A stretch of DNA of 64,000 nucleotides, from positions 20,305-84,304 of the forward strand of contig SNVD02013834.1 in the NCBI GenBank assembly GCA_013180625.2, written 5' to 3'. Below are positions 22,777 to 35,200 of the stretch, piece after piece. The first letter of the stretch is position 1. The number at the start of each line of letters is the position of its first letter. Source of the DNA: Boswellia sacra (taxonomy: Eukaryota > Streptophyta > Magnoliopsida > Sapindales > Burseraceae). Below the pieces are notes generated by a model. It was not told the origin of the DNA. It worked only from the letters and a program-made list of their open reading frames with translations, and did not search any database. The translations under genes and the position numbers were made by a program.

Positions 22777-24389
22777 AATTTCTGTAACTGCATCAACTCA
22801 CTGAGGCTGAGATTTGCTAAATAGAAACCAGAAAATTAAAATCTGTCTAAAGTTGACTCAATTAACTTTTCTGTAGCAAGAAATCCACCCAATCAAAAGA
22901 AACCTAGTTGTGGGTCAATCCTAATGTAAGAGTAACAATGACTCAATACCAGTTTACGTTCTTGGGCCTGAGCTTAACTTTAATATTGAAACCTAAATAT
23001 TTTTTTCTACAAAAGGATATTGTTTTTCTTCAAAGCAGCTAAATTTCTAGCGGTCACAAATAAGTTATTAAATACAAAGAATTACAACTTACAGTCAAAA
23101 TATTTAACAAACAAAGAGAGAAAGGAAAAGTGACTCAGCTGCTCATTAGCTTGTTTATTCAGCAGTTACAGAAACAAATGAGTTTGCGAGATGTGTTCAT
23201 AGGCTTTCCACTCTGGAATTGTTATAGCTGCTGGCTGCTGCCTTTTGGCCTTTTCATTTCTATGCAACTTCTTATTGCTTGTTGCTCATAGTTGGCGCGT
23301 AAAATGGAGAGAACTTAGAAGTTACGATTGTACTTGTCTCTTTCTTTCCATTAGGCAATTAGCTAAGGTTTGTTTAATATTTATTCGTTAGGTAATTAGG
23401 TGCAGAACCTGAGTCGGCTATGCCACTATTGTATGAAAATCATTTGATAACAAAAGGTACCAAATAAATTAAGAATTCATACATTCGTTGACCAACCCTT
23501 TGTCTAACTATAAAACACAAAAACATTCTTCATATATATATATATATAAAATAAGAATACATAAATATTATAAAATAATTTTAATATTTTAAGCCTGATA
23601 TTTCAAGTCTTCATGAACTCTTTTTGTTTTATTTATTTATTTTTTTTATAGCGATATGTGTCTAGTTCGAGTCAAATAATGTTTATAAGACTCTTGTTTA
23701 ATGTATGTCAAAATTGACTACTTATAATAGTGGAGCAGTTGAGAAGTTTAATATCTAATTGTCTTAATCTAGTATTGGGATAATGGCTAGCTTATGATTA
23801 AAGGGTCATTTTATTTAATTTAAAATTGTATTGAAATCCATTAAAATAAACTTTCATACTAAAATACAACGATAACACCTTTCAAATAATGCTGAATGAA
23901 AATATTATAAGCTTTCTCTTAATTTATAATTATATATTATTTATATTAATTTATCTTCTTTTACTATTATTATTCAATTTAATTTGATATCTCTAGAAAC
24001 AATTCTTGGCTCCGTCCTTGACAATGAGTGTATAAAAATAAATAAATAAATAAAATGTTGCCTCAAAACATAAAAACAACAATGTAAACTACCCTTATTT
24101 TGTCTTTTCTTACATCGATTTAGTTGGCAATAGTTGTTGAAGATGGAAAATTCATGTTTATTCCAAAACTTACGTTGTTTGGCAACATTTCTTTCCTTCC
24201 GTAATATGAGACAGCTAATCTAACGAGGGGTTGAGCAGAATGAGTTATTCTAACTATATTGTTGGGTTGGAAACACGCAAAATCTACAGCCCACAAGAGC
24301 TCTATTTATCATTTTTACCTGGTATATCAATTATACAATAAGACGATAGATACAGGAAATGAATCCCTTTAACAAGATAGACGTGCCTA
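22777..24389. other. Upstream region of the receptor kinase and intergenic DNA
   Basis: The kinase promoter must lie here, read leftwards from 22777, but no element can be assigned with confidence. The rest is AT-rich with short AT and AAAT runs (for example 23536-23550 and 24036-24052) and no gene. Confidence 0.5.
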
Positions 24390-25740
24390 CCCTATCAATC
24401 ACTCTTAACTCCACTGTTGCTTTCTCAAAAATCACTGTCTTCTTCAAGTGCTTGGAGATGGCGCATAACATTGGCACTGCTGAGCTCTCAGTACAATATA
24501 TCATTTTTTAATGCATAAGATCAAACTAATTCTTGAGTGTAATAATATGCGTCCAACTATTATGAGGTTAATTTAAGATGAATAGGATGCTTTTTTCTGC
24601 TACACAAATCGAAATAATATTTGTAGGAGATAGATCCAAGAAATGACTTAAGCTAGATTCACGGAGAAAAATGTTTATGTACTGAAGACTTAATAATAAA
24701 TTATAAAGTGCATGCTTTTTAAAAGTTTACACGAAGATCTTATATGGTTTATTTATATCAAGGCATGCAAGTGGGGAAATGACGACTCGACATTTAGCAA
24801 TATTCGCTCAGAACATGTTCTTAATGGAATTAAGTGCATCTAACCCAAACTTGTTTTGAAGAAAATGATTGAGAAATCCTCCTCAAGTGATGATTGTGAT
24901 GGCCTAGTTCGAATAAACTGGATTGAAAATCCAACTCAGCTTGAAATGTTGGAGTTGGATGATCGAGAGATCCTCGTCAAGTGATGATTGTTTATATTTT
25001 ACCTGCTTCAGTCAATGACATGAAACAAATGTTTGATTTAGTACTTGTGTTGAAGAGGCCAGCATCGAATGTCACAGTGAAGGGCAGAAGCAACTGAAGT
25101 CGTGACTGCTTGTATGGTGTACTAATACAATTGCGTGACCTATGCTTCAACTTTGTCACTTAGTCAAATTTCTAAATTTCTAAACTTCTAATGAGGGAGA
25201 CGCATGCAAAGAGATGAAAGGGATTGGTGGACGATTAAGAGGGCTGGGACAGCTCCAATACCTAGATTGTCGAAGCAATCACTGTTTTAATTTAGATTTC
25301 ATATCATAAAGTTTCTCCTAATAGTTATAATTATAGAGAGATTCTGTTGCTCTGTTTGTAATTGTATTATTGTTTATAGATTGCACCTATCTTTCAAGAA
25401 GCAAGAATTGAAATGTCACACTCTTCAATGGGCTTTGAGAATGGTTATTGAACTGAAATGAAGAAGCTAAGGAACTGAAGGGGGCTGGCAGTGAAAATCA
25501 ACATCGAATCACCTCTGGTTGTTGAGTTGTTTTTGTCTCACATTAACTTGTTGGTGTTCTTACAAGGTGTCTCACTTTCACAAAGCCTTTTAATAGACAT
25601 TGTTGGAAATATATTCATCATTGACAACAGTTTAGGCAAAAAAAAAAATTTGTATCACGCTGATTATAGAATGTACATACTTTGTTTTATAGGGTCAGTG
25701 ATCCTGTAACATTTCAATGAATAAAGTTTATAAGGAAGTT
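24390..25740 (+). pseudogene. TNL relic with chimeric NB/LRR core and downstream flank
   Basis: The block aligns over its length with 37190-38830. Near 24860-24935 it reads KMIEKSSSSDDCDGLV, the start of the NB-ARC exon, and passes directly into a short LRR-like piece (ENPTQLEMLELD). Everything between those two domains is missing. From 25010 it is the noncoding flank that follows other TNL copies here. It has no complete exon and cannot encode a receptor. Confidence 0.7.
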
Positions 25741-26310
25741 TATTACTATCCTGAGAGTTCAGCAGTAACAGCGTAATGGCCATCTCTGAGCGCTTGAAGA
25801 AGCCAGAGATTATTGAGAAGGTCCAATTAATTCTTGAGTGTGAAAAGATAAAGCAGACACAGGTGGGAACTGTCGTTCCGGCCCACTTTCTGCTAAGAAG
25901 ACAAAAGTAAATAGAGACTATTAAAAGATGGTACCGACCATCAAGACTATTAATCTTCTAACAAATTTGTTTTTGTTTTTATTATTATTATTTTTTAACG
26001 CAAACTAAAAACTATGAGTGAATAAATGGCATTAGTAGTGAATTTATCTTGGTAAACCTTATTACATATTCATGGATATGAATCATGATGACCCACAATA
26101 AAATAATTCAGCCTTTGATTTTTTTGTTCTTCTGACTTCAAAAGAAAATAAAGTCTAAAGAAAATTCACAGGAAGCCTCCAGGAAAGGGGCAACAGGGCC
26201 ACCAATTGAAGACCTACCGGCAGACAGCAAATTTTAGGGTTCAAGTGAGTCGGAAAAGTTCCAACTTCCAAGAAATTAACAAACATAAAATAATGAAGAA
26301 TGTCTCAGAA
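25741..26310 (+). repeat. Orphan TNL upstream flank
   Basis: It aligns with 39045-39540 (upstream of TNL-2), with phrases such as GAGAGTTCAGCAGT, TTCCGGCCCA and TTTCTGCTAAGAA. Its end, with GTGAGTCGGAAAAGTTCCAA, matches 31150-31190 upstream of TNL-1 and 56876-56900. No TIR exon follows it. Confidence 0.65.
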
Positions 26311-26479
26311 ATTTTACTTACCGGAAACGTTATGGGCTCATTGAATAGTAATATGCATCCAACTGTTACAAGCTTTTTCCACTACCAAATGGATATATCC
26401 GAAGGAAATAAATATGTTATAACAAATTAATTATAAAAGTTTACACAGTAAAAGGTTTCCCTTGAATAATAAGACAAGC

Positions 26480-27760
26480 CAAATATCCAAGTCTACCCCC
26501 TTATCTCAGGCAGTCAAGGGCTATTTGGTACGAGGGTGTCTGACTATTGTAATGAGAATCTTAAATCTAATCCTTATTTGATTGGCTTATTAGGTTTTTT
26601 AAATCATAGAATTGGGTCTTCTCATAGGTTTCAAACGGCACTCTATTGGGTAATATCAAACCCTCTCAACACTTAGAGTTTAGGAAACCTAAACTCATTT
26701 TTATATAAATTTATTTATTTATATATTTATATTACATTGAAAAATACTACTAAATTATATATAAATTTGTACAAACTTATATACATATAATAAATAAACT
26801 TCGATATAAATATATAAATAAAAATATTATTTATATAATTAATTAAATACATAATATAATATATAAAATATTAAAATTTAATTTAATTAATTAAATAAAA
26901 TAATATAGGTAATAATATAATACAATACAGATATTTAAGATAAATATATTTATATATATAAATAAAATATATAACATATAAATTAATAAATATTAATAAA
27001 TATTTATATATATTTATTTACAAAAAATTTGAATTTAAAAAATTAAATTAATTAAAATAAAAATACAATATATAAAAAACTATATTTATGTGTAAGTTTA
27101 ATTTAATTTAAATCATAGAGATTAAATTTATTATATATATTATATAAATTAATAGATATTTATTTATAAAAAATTAAACTTAAGAAAATTAAATTTAATA
27201 AAAATATAAATATGAAAAATTAAAACTATAAGTAAAATAAATTTAATTTAGATTAAATTTATTTATAAATAAATAATATAGTATAAAAATTTAAATTTAT
27301 ATGTAAGCTAAATTAAAATTAAAATTATATTAAATAAATTTATTTTTATTTAAAAATTTATTTATATATGAATAAATTTATAAATAAATTTATTTTTTGT
27401 TAATATATTTATTATGATAATTCATTTATATATTATATATTATATAATACAGATTTTATAATATATACTAGGGTTTTACCATGCGATACTTTGTTTTGTA
27501 TTAAGATAACACTGTATATATATATATAATAAATTTAAAAATCTTCAAAGTTATTAATTGCATATATTTTAATTTTTTATTGTATATTAGAACATGAAAA
27601 ATAAAATAAGTATTTTTGATATATTCAAAAAAAATTTCATTATATAGTATTACTCACATATTGATTAAAATTAGTATATTCTTATATATAACCTGACATA
27701 GTAATCTGATTCTCATAGGAATTAAAGACAAGACTTCTATGGACATCCAAACAAAATAAT
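26480..27760. other. Very AT-rich block, possible AT-rich MITE
   Basis: From about 26700 to 27470 the sequence is almost pure A/T with many TTTATTTATA and AATTAAATT words. The edges GGGCTATTTGG (near 26519) and CATCCAAACAAAAT (near 27746) and inward TGAGAATC / GATTCTCA words suggest the inverted ends of a MITE, but borders and target duplication are not clear. No coding potential. Confidence 0.35.
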
Positions 27761-27879
27761 AATGTTTCTTTCCTAAAGATTAGAATCTATATTTCGCCTT
27801 TTCAAGAATGGCATGATTAATAAATTATAATTAAGATAAAAAAAATGATCAAAGTTTACAAAAATTGTTAGTAAACTTT

Positions 27880-28384
27880 ATATAGTGCAATTAATGCAGG
27901 GCAGAAACAGGAAGAGGATAATCAGAGGAAGAACAGAAACAAGAATGCTAGATGTTCATCTAGAAAAAAAAAAAAAAAAAAGGAAGAAGCCGAGGGCTTC
28001 TCACCGAGAATTCTTCAAGAATTCTGAAACAAATTCACACTTTCTTTTCGTTTTCACTGAGGCAAACATACAACCTAATTGCACCAAGGCTTTATTGTGC
28101 ACCACAACTAAAATATGAAAAAACCGAAAGTCTTGCACAAGCATTAAGTATAAGCTTGGCTCCACACCACACACATAGCTCGGGACGCTGGCACAAAAAA
28201 AGAAAAAGAGCCTGGCTCCACACGCACATGGCTCCAGCACAAGAAAGCTTGGCTCCACATGCTTATGGCTCAAGGCACCCATGACTTGACCGCCTTCGTG
28301 CGCTGGATCAGCCAGTGATCAAGCTTCATCGAACCTTGCTAGCATGAAAATATCTTTTATATATATGTGTGTGTTTTCTTTTCT
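27880..28384. other. Intergenic, poly-A and short repeats
   Basis: An A-run lies at 27964-27981. The phrase TGGCTCCACA recurs near 28157, 28215 and 28251. No gene recognised. The adjacent A-run could be the tail of an old retro-insertion, which I cannot show. Confidence 0.4.
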
Positions 28385-28453
28385 TACATCATGTCATGCA
28401 AGTCACATTACAGGAAGCTTCGAGGAAGAACTACTGGCAGAAAAGCAAATTAA

Positions 28454-29886
28454 GGGCGGGTTTGGGAGTCAGCACTAAACTGGATTGGACTGAAATTAGG
28501 ATTGGGATTAGATTAGATTGGACTGGACTATAGATAGTATTATATTATGTTTGGTGTAGTATGAGACTGGACTATATTAGTATATAATAAAATTTTAGAA
28601 ATCAATTTTTAAATATAAAATAAATTATTTTAATCAAGTTTGATTTAAACAAAATTAATTTAATATTTATTAAAAATATTTAAAAACTTGTTAATGCTTT
28701 TATAAAAATTAACATATTTTGCATTTCATTAGGAATTAATTATTATATAAATTATAAATAATAATTTTAATATTTTGGATTAATTTTAAATTATTATTAC
28801 ATCATTTTTATAAGTGAATAATGAAGATTAATTTTGGATAAAAATAATTAAATATATAAATATAATTAAAAATTATACTATACTATGAAATTATTACAAA
28901 GGTGATATAATTATTTATTATATATATAAATTTCTATATTTTATTAATAGTTTTTTAATAATATTTCATTTTTATTATATGAAAATAAAATTATTTTGAA
29001 ATTAGTAATTGAGTAATCTAATTAATTATCTTATTTATAAATGTTTATATTATTATATTAATTTTTTAATAATATTCTATTTTATTATATAAAAATAAAA
29101 TTATTTTGGATTTATTAATTGAGTAGTTCAATTAATTATTGTATTTATAAATGCTCATATTATTATATTAATTTTTAAATAATATTCCATTTTATTATGT
29201 AAAAAATTATTTTGGAATTAATTATTTGAGTAATTCAATTAATTATTGTATTTATAAATGTTTATATTATTATATTAATTTCTTAATAATTTTTTATTTT
29301 TATTATATAAAAATAATATTATTTTAGAATTATTAATTGATTAATTCAATTAATTATTGTATCTCTAAGTGTTTATGCTATTATAATAATTTTTTTGGTA
29401 ATATTTCATTTTTATTATATAAAATTAATATTATTTTGGAATTATTAATTGAATAATGTACTTATTTATTATATTTATGAGATTTTTTATTTTTATATTA
29501 ATATGAGTGTAATAATATTTCTTTTTGCATTATATTAATTTTTATAAAATTATTAATGATAATATATTTATTTTTAATTTTTGTCGATAAATATTTTATA
29601 TTATCTTTTTAATATTTTTATTAATAATTATTTTATTTTATTTTTATTATATTATATCACTTATTATTATTAATTATAATAAGATTAAAAAGATAAAATA
29701 TTGGCCCAAACTTGGGACAACTTGTCCCATGGTTCACCATGTGACAAGTTGTCCCATGAATTGGGTACTATTGGGACTAGCATTAGTCTAGTCCCAATCT
29801 CCTTAAAGTGTTCCAAACAAGAGATAGGACAAATAGTCCTAAAAACAGTCCAGTTTCTCCTTTTGTCCTGTCTCCCAAACATGCCC
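28454..29886. mobile_element. PIF/Harbinger-like non-autonomous element
   Basis: The ends GGGCGGGTTTGGGAG (28454) and CTCCCAAACATGCCC (29872-29886) are imperfect inverted repeats. TAA precedes (28451-28453) and follows (29887-29889) as a 3-bp target duplication, the PIF/Harbinger pattern. Removing the element restores an unbroken match to the TNL upstream flank, which supports the borders. The interior is AT-rich with tandem repeats and no transposase. Subterminal inverted words (TTGGGACTAGCATTAGTC versus TGGATTGGACTG) are loose. Confidence 0.8.
28991..29470. repeat. ~110-bp AT-rich tandem repeat, about 4.4 copies
   Basis: Units begin with TTATTTTGGAATTAttaatt-like text at 28991, 29101, 29208, 29319 and 29431 (spacing 107-112) and share TAATTCAATTAATTATTGTA followed by TTTATAAATGTTTATATTA-like text. 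Confidence 0.85.
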
Positions 29887-30080
29887 TAAAGGTCCAAGTT
29901 AGGTGAGTGAGAATTGTTTTAAACTTGCAGTGTATTAAGTCAGTAGATTATTTATAATTAAACTCACAAAACACGTTATGGACGAGTACTTATGAATCCG
30001 AGAAACTCCAATAGAAACATCACTTCTCTTATATAAGCAAATCTTGCGCTACATCTTGATCTCTGCTTTTTCTCCAGTGA

Positions 30081-31630
30081 AATATCCTATAGAAAGAACA
30101 TAAGATAATTATCAATGAGTTGATTAGTGAATAATTATTTGACAACAAAAACAAAATAGAGTAATTATTAAGTTTATGAAAATTTGTTTGCAAACAATAA
30201 GCTCTATTTACAAATTGTGCATGCGACGGTGAAGAAACCTCGTTTGGCTTTGCCCGCATGCAAATATCTTATATCATGTTGATGTCATCATATTCTTGAT
30301 ATTCTTGGCGGAAATATGATGATTCAATTCTTAGAAATTTTTGCTCAAGTCATATTCTTGGTGGAAGTGCAACCTTATTTGTCAAGTGTGAAAGCAAAGA
30401 CCTAGTTTTTTGTTTAAATGTTTAGAAAACAAAGAAAAGAAATTATAGAATCTATAAATTTTTTTTATTTTCATTTCGATAAAATGCATATTTAGGTAAT
30501 TAATTTGTGTTTCTTTCATTACATAGAGTGCATATTTACTAAATTCAACATTACTGGATGAATTTTTATTCTTTTATAAAAAATTTATCCTGCCGAACTT
30601 AAAATTAATGAACATAGAAAATTTTCATTTATATTTTCAACTAATAATAATACATTCTTCATTATAGTCTACCATAATTAACTTCCTAAAAATGAAAACA
30701 TTGGATGAATACGGCAGTAAAGTTTTTTCAAAACTAGTTTTTTTTTTTTATAAAGTTCTTAGAATATATAGTTTATCAATATTTTTTAAAAATGGTTTTA
30801 AATTACACAAAAAAAATTGATAAAAATATAATACAATTCAAAAGGTATCCTTTCAATTTTGACAAAATAATCAATACTATAAAATATAAATCAAGAAAGC
30901 AATAGAAGTTGCATTATTCTCTCTTTTTTTAAACATAAACTGAAAACGACAAGGGAATAAATGGAGATTAAAAGCGAACTTATTATTCATGAAATATGAA
31001 TTATGATGGCCCACAAGAAAATAAATTTAACTTTTGCTTTTATTTTATTCTTGTACTTTTGACAAAGAGAAAATGAAGTGAAAGTAAAGACACAGGAAAC
31101 TTTGATGAAGGAGACAATAGCCACTGATTGACAGAAAGCAAATTTTAGTGTCCAAAGTCAAGTGAGTCAGAAAAGTTCGAACTTCCGGGAAATTAAATTT
31201 AGATCGGGGTTATTTGCACATAGTAAAAATGTACTCAAAATACCCATTAATTTTTTAAAAATATTATTAAATGAAATTACTTAAAAAGGCAATAAATCAA
31301 TTTTGTTTTATTTTTTATTATAAATCCCTTATTTATTTACCATTTCATCCGTATATAATATTGATTCAATCAATACAATTAAAACACGGTAGTTTCATAT
31401 ATGATATAATATTAACTCGAATCAGTCAATACAATTAAAGATGTTTAATTTTGAGAATCTTGAAGGGTTAATAGAGCAATTCTTTAAAAAAAGAAATTAG
31501 TATATTAAAAAAAAAGGTGATCAGACTACTTTAATTCTAATTTTAATAGTGTAAATAGCCCCACCGTAAATCTACGAAACATAAGTCCAAGAAAAATTCC
31601 GGAAGGTCCAATAGAAGCCTCACTTCTCTT
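30081..31630. other. Upstream region of TNL-1
   Basis: Noncoding. The last part (30930-31200) is another copy of the TNL upstream flank (ACAGGAAACTTTGATGAAGG, GTGAGTCAGAAAAGTTCGAA). The TNL-1 promoter should lie between here and 31788; no specific box is called. Confidence 0.5.
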
Positions 31631-31746
31631 ACATAAGCCAAATCTTGAGTTAGTCCAGTCCACAGCTACGTCTTTGATCTCTGCTCTCACATAAGCCAAA
31701 TCTTGAGTTAGTCTAGTCCATAGCCACATCTTTGATCTCTGCTCTT
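31631..31746 (+). repeat. 58-bp tandem duplication in the TNL-1 leader
   Basis: ACATAAGCCAAATCTTGAGT at 31631 recurs at 31689, and each copy ends TTTGATCTCTGCTCT. The other leaders in the cluster (30030 and 39645) have one copy. It ends about 40 bases before the start codon. Confidence 0.85.
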
Positions 31747-31788
31747 TCTCCCGTGATTTTGCTACACACATCTTCACAGTTTTCCCTT

Positions 31789-32279
31789 ATGGCTTCATTT
31801 TCATCATCTTCTTCTGTTAACATTCAAGCCAAATATGATATCTTTCTCAGTTTTCGAGGGGAGGACACCCGTCACAACTTTACGAGCCATCTCTACTCTG
31901 CTTTGATTAAAAAACATATTGGAGCATTCATTGATGACGATGGACTCAGGAGAGGAGATGAAATTTCACCTGCACTTCTGAAAGCAATTGAAGACTCGAT
32001 AATATCGGTAATCATTTTCTCAAAGGATTATGCTTCATCCAGGTGGTGCCTCGATGAACTTACAAAAATTATTGAATGCAAGAATTCAAAAGAACAAATA
32101 GTTGTACCGGTTTTTTACCACATCGAACCATCTGATGTACGGAAACAAACTGGAAGTTTTGAGAAAGCTTTTGTTGAGCATCAAGAGCGTATCAAGGAGA
32201 CCCCGGAAAGAGTGCAGAGCTGGCGAGCTCCTTTGACTCAAGCAGCTGATCTATCTGGATATCATGTCAAGAAGCATAG
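31789..32279 (+). CDS. TNL-1 exon 1 (TIR domain)
   Basis: It starts with MASFSSSSSVNIQ and ends in the split Arg codon AG|G. Donor GTAATT. An in-frame ATG at 31783 does not exist; the earlier in-frame codon run from 31732 lies in the duplicated leader and is not family-like, so 31789 is preferred. Confidence 0.85.
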
Positions 32280-35200
32280 GTAATTAAACGGGTCAAATTT
32301 CCATTAATTTAGTAATATTGCTTATATTATACATTTCTTCTGGTATGGTTATTACTTTGATAACTTTCTACTTTTGCTCTTCACATTTTTCCTAGGCCTG
32401 AATCCAAACTTGTAGATGAAATTGTTGGAGATATTTTGAAGAAATTGATTGACAAATCCTCCTTAAGTGACGATTGTGATGGCCTAGTTGAAATAAATTC
32501 ACGTATTGAACAAATCAAGTCATTGTTATCAAAGTCTCAAGTTGTAGGAATTTGGGGTATGGGTGGTCTAGGTAAAACAACCCTTGCCGAAGTCCTTTTC
32601 AATCAAATTTCTAGAGAGTTCGATGGTTGTTGCTTCATTGAAAATGTTAGAGAAGAACTAGAGAGACGTGGAGGCCGATTACTTGATTTACAACAGAAAA
32701 TAATTTCTAGAATATTAGGAGAAAATCCTGCCATTGACACTCCCAATACTATTCCTCAAGTTATTAAGAATAGGCTTCAACGTAAAAAAGTTCTAATTTT
32801 TCTTGATGATGTAAATGATTCTACAATATTAGAACGTTTAATTAGAGGGCTTAAACCATTGGGTGAAGAAAGTAAAATCGTTATTACGACTAGAGATAAG
32901 CAAGTGCTTTTGTGTTATGGAGTGGATAGCATATATGAGGTTGAAAAATTAAACTATGAGGAAGGTCTTTTGCTCTTTCGTAAGCGTGCATTTAAACAAA
33001 ACCACCCTGTTGAAGATCTTCAACAATTCGCAAACAGGATAATGGAATATGTTGGAGGGAATCCGTTAGCCATTCGGGTGGCCGGTTCTACCCTTTATGG
33101 GAAGAGCAAAGAACTGTGGAATAGTGTCAATGATAACATAGAAATAATTGGTGGCGTTCAAATAAATGATGTCTTGAAAATCAGTTTTGATGCATTACAA
33201 GATATGGAGAAGAGGATATTTTTTGACATTGCTTGTTTCTTCAAAGGGGAGAATGAAGATTTTGCAAAAAAAATACTGAAGGCTTGTTATCCATCTGTAC
33301 CATTTATTCTAGATAACCTTGTCAATAAATCACTTTTAAATATTTCAAATGACGAGTTGCAAATGCATGATTTATTGCAAGAAATGGGTCGCAGAATTGT
33401 TTACCAGGAATCAGAGAACGATCCAATTGCAAACGTAGTAGGTTGTGGCAGAATAATGATATCTATGATGTATTGCAAAATAACAAGGTGAGAGCTTAGC
33501 TTGCTAATTGGGTTTCCCTTTGTTAGCTATATCAATTATGCAATAAGAGTTAAATTTTATAGATTTTATGAAGCTTTTATGCCTTTAGTTATGTTGACTT
33601 ACTAATTTCTTTTGGTTTTCAAGGGGACCGAGGTAGTCGAGAGTATATTATTCGATATGTCAAGAAGCAAAGAATTGCATTTAAGTTCCAAAGTTTTTGT
33701 GAATATGACAAATCTTAGACTGCTTAAAATCTATTGGCCGCGTTGTTATTTTGGAGAGCAAGCAAATATCTCTCGAGTATGTCTTCCTCGAGGTCTAGAG
33801 TATCTTTCAAATAATTTGAGATATCTTCGTTGGGATGGATATCCTTTGAAATCATTACCATCACAATTTAGTCTAAAGAAGCTTGTTGCACTTGAATTGC
33901 CTTATAGCAATATTGAACAAGCCTTGGAAGAAACTAAGGTAAAATTTTTTATTTGAGTTTGTCTCTTTCAATACAAATTATGTCATTTACTATCACTTAT
34001 TTGTCCTAATATTTTTCTTTTTATTACAGTGTGGCTCCAGTTTAATTGGTTGCTTAAGGCATACTTTTTCTGAAGGTTGCAAAAGGTTGCTTAAGGTTCC
34101 CTCATCCATCCAGTATTTCACCAACCTTCAACTCTTAAATATGGATGGATGTCATAGTATTAGACGTTTTCCGAGGAACATTCATTTTACAGCTTCTCTC
34201 ACTATTAATCTCAGCAATTGCATTAATCTGAAAGAGTTTCCAAATATTTCAGGGAATGTTAAAGAATTATGTTTAGCTGACACTTCAATAGAAGAAGTTC
34301 CAGCATCGATTGCAAGTCTATCCGAATTGGTCAGTTTAAATATATATGGCTGTGGAAAGCTGAAGAGTATTTCAACTAGTATTTGTAAATTGAGATCTCT
34401 CCGCTCACTTTGTCTCAGCAATTGTTTGAAACTTGAGGCTTTTCCAGAAATCATGGAAGAAATGAAGGACTTAAGGGAACTTTATTTATTTGGAACATCA
34501 ATTAAAGAGCTACCAGCTTCGATTGGAAATCTAACTCAGCTTGAAATTCTGACGTTGGAGAATTGCGCACATCTTGAGACCATTCCAAGCAGCTTCAGAA
34601 ATTTGTTATATTTGAAGTGGTTTGAAGCAGATAGAGCCGCCATTAGTCAGCTCCCATCCTCTATTGCATGTTGGAATAAGTCATCTAGAATTTCTGATTT
34701 AAGTTTGAGTGATTGCAATCTGGCTGAATTCCCTGAGGTTATATGCTCTCTATCTTCATTGAAAGAGTTAGATATGAGTAAAAACAATTTTAAGAGTGTT
34801 CCTAAAAGTATCAAGCAACTTTCTCAGCTGATTGAATTTCAGTTAAATAATTGCAACCTGCTTCAATCAATGCCAGAACTTACGCTGAGTGTGGTAAATC
34901 TATCTTTGAACAACTGCAAGCAACTCCAATGGTTACCACAGCGTCCTTCAAATGTAGAACAATTAGATAATTTTGATGGGTATCGTAGCAGGTATTTCAA
35001 ACTTGATAACTGCCTAAATTTGAGTGAGAAAATTTCACTAGAAAGAATGCAACACATGGCAACTGCATTACGACTTTATTATGGAAAGGTTAGTCTCTCT
35101 ATCTCTCTTCTTCACACTTCACCGGCACTGACCCTCTCCTTCTCATCTCACATCAGATGTCATAAATTTCATGTTACAGGTACCTAACACGATACCTTAT

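Larger units (their letters stand above)
28385..30080 (+). repeat. Second orphan TNL upstream flank, split by a Harbinger-like element
   Basis: 28390-28453 plus 29890-30080, joined, aligns with 39470-39700: ACAGGAAGCTTYGAGGAA, GGCAGAAAAGCAAATT, then GGTCCAAG...GTGAGTGAG, ACGTTATGGACGAGT, AATAGAAACATCACTTCT and TTGATCTCTGCTTTTTCTCC. This is the leader that precedes the TIR exon of TNL-2, but no TIR exon follows here. Confidence 0.7.

Noticed and set aside
26480..27760. Calling this AT-rich block a defined MITE
   Set aside because: Edges only loosely inverted and no target duplication could be fixed, so it is listed only as a possibility.
27880..28282. Lysine-rich frame and its antisense at the A-run
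   Set aside because: Driven by the poly-A tract; no motif and no gene context.
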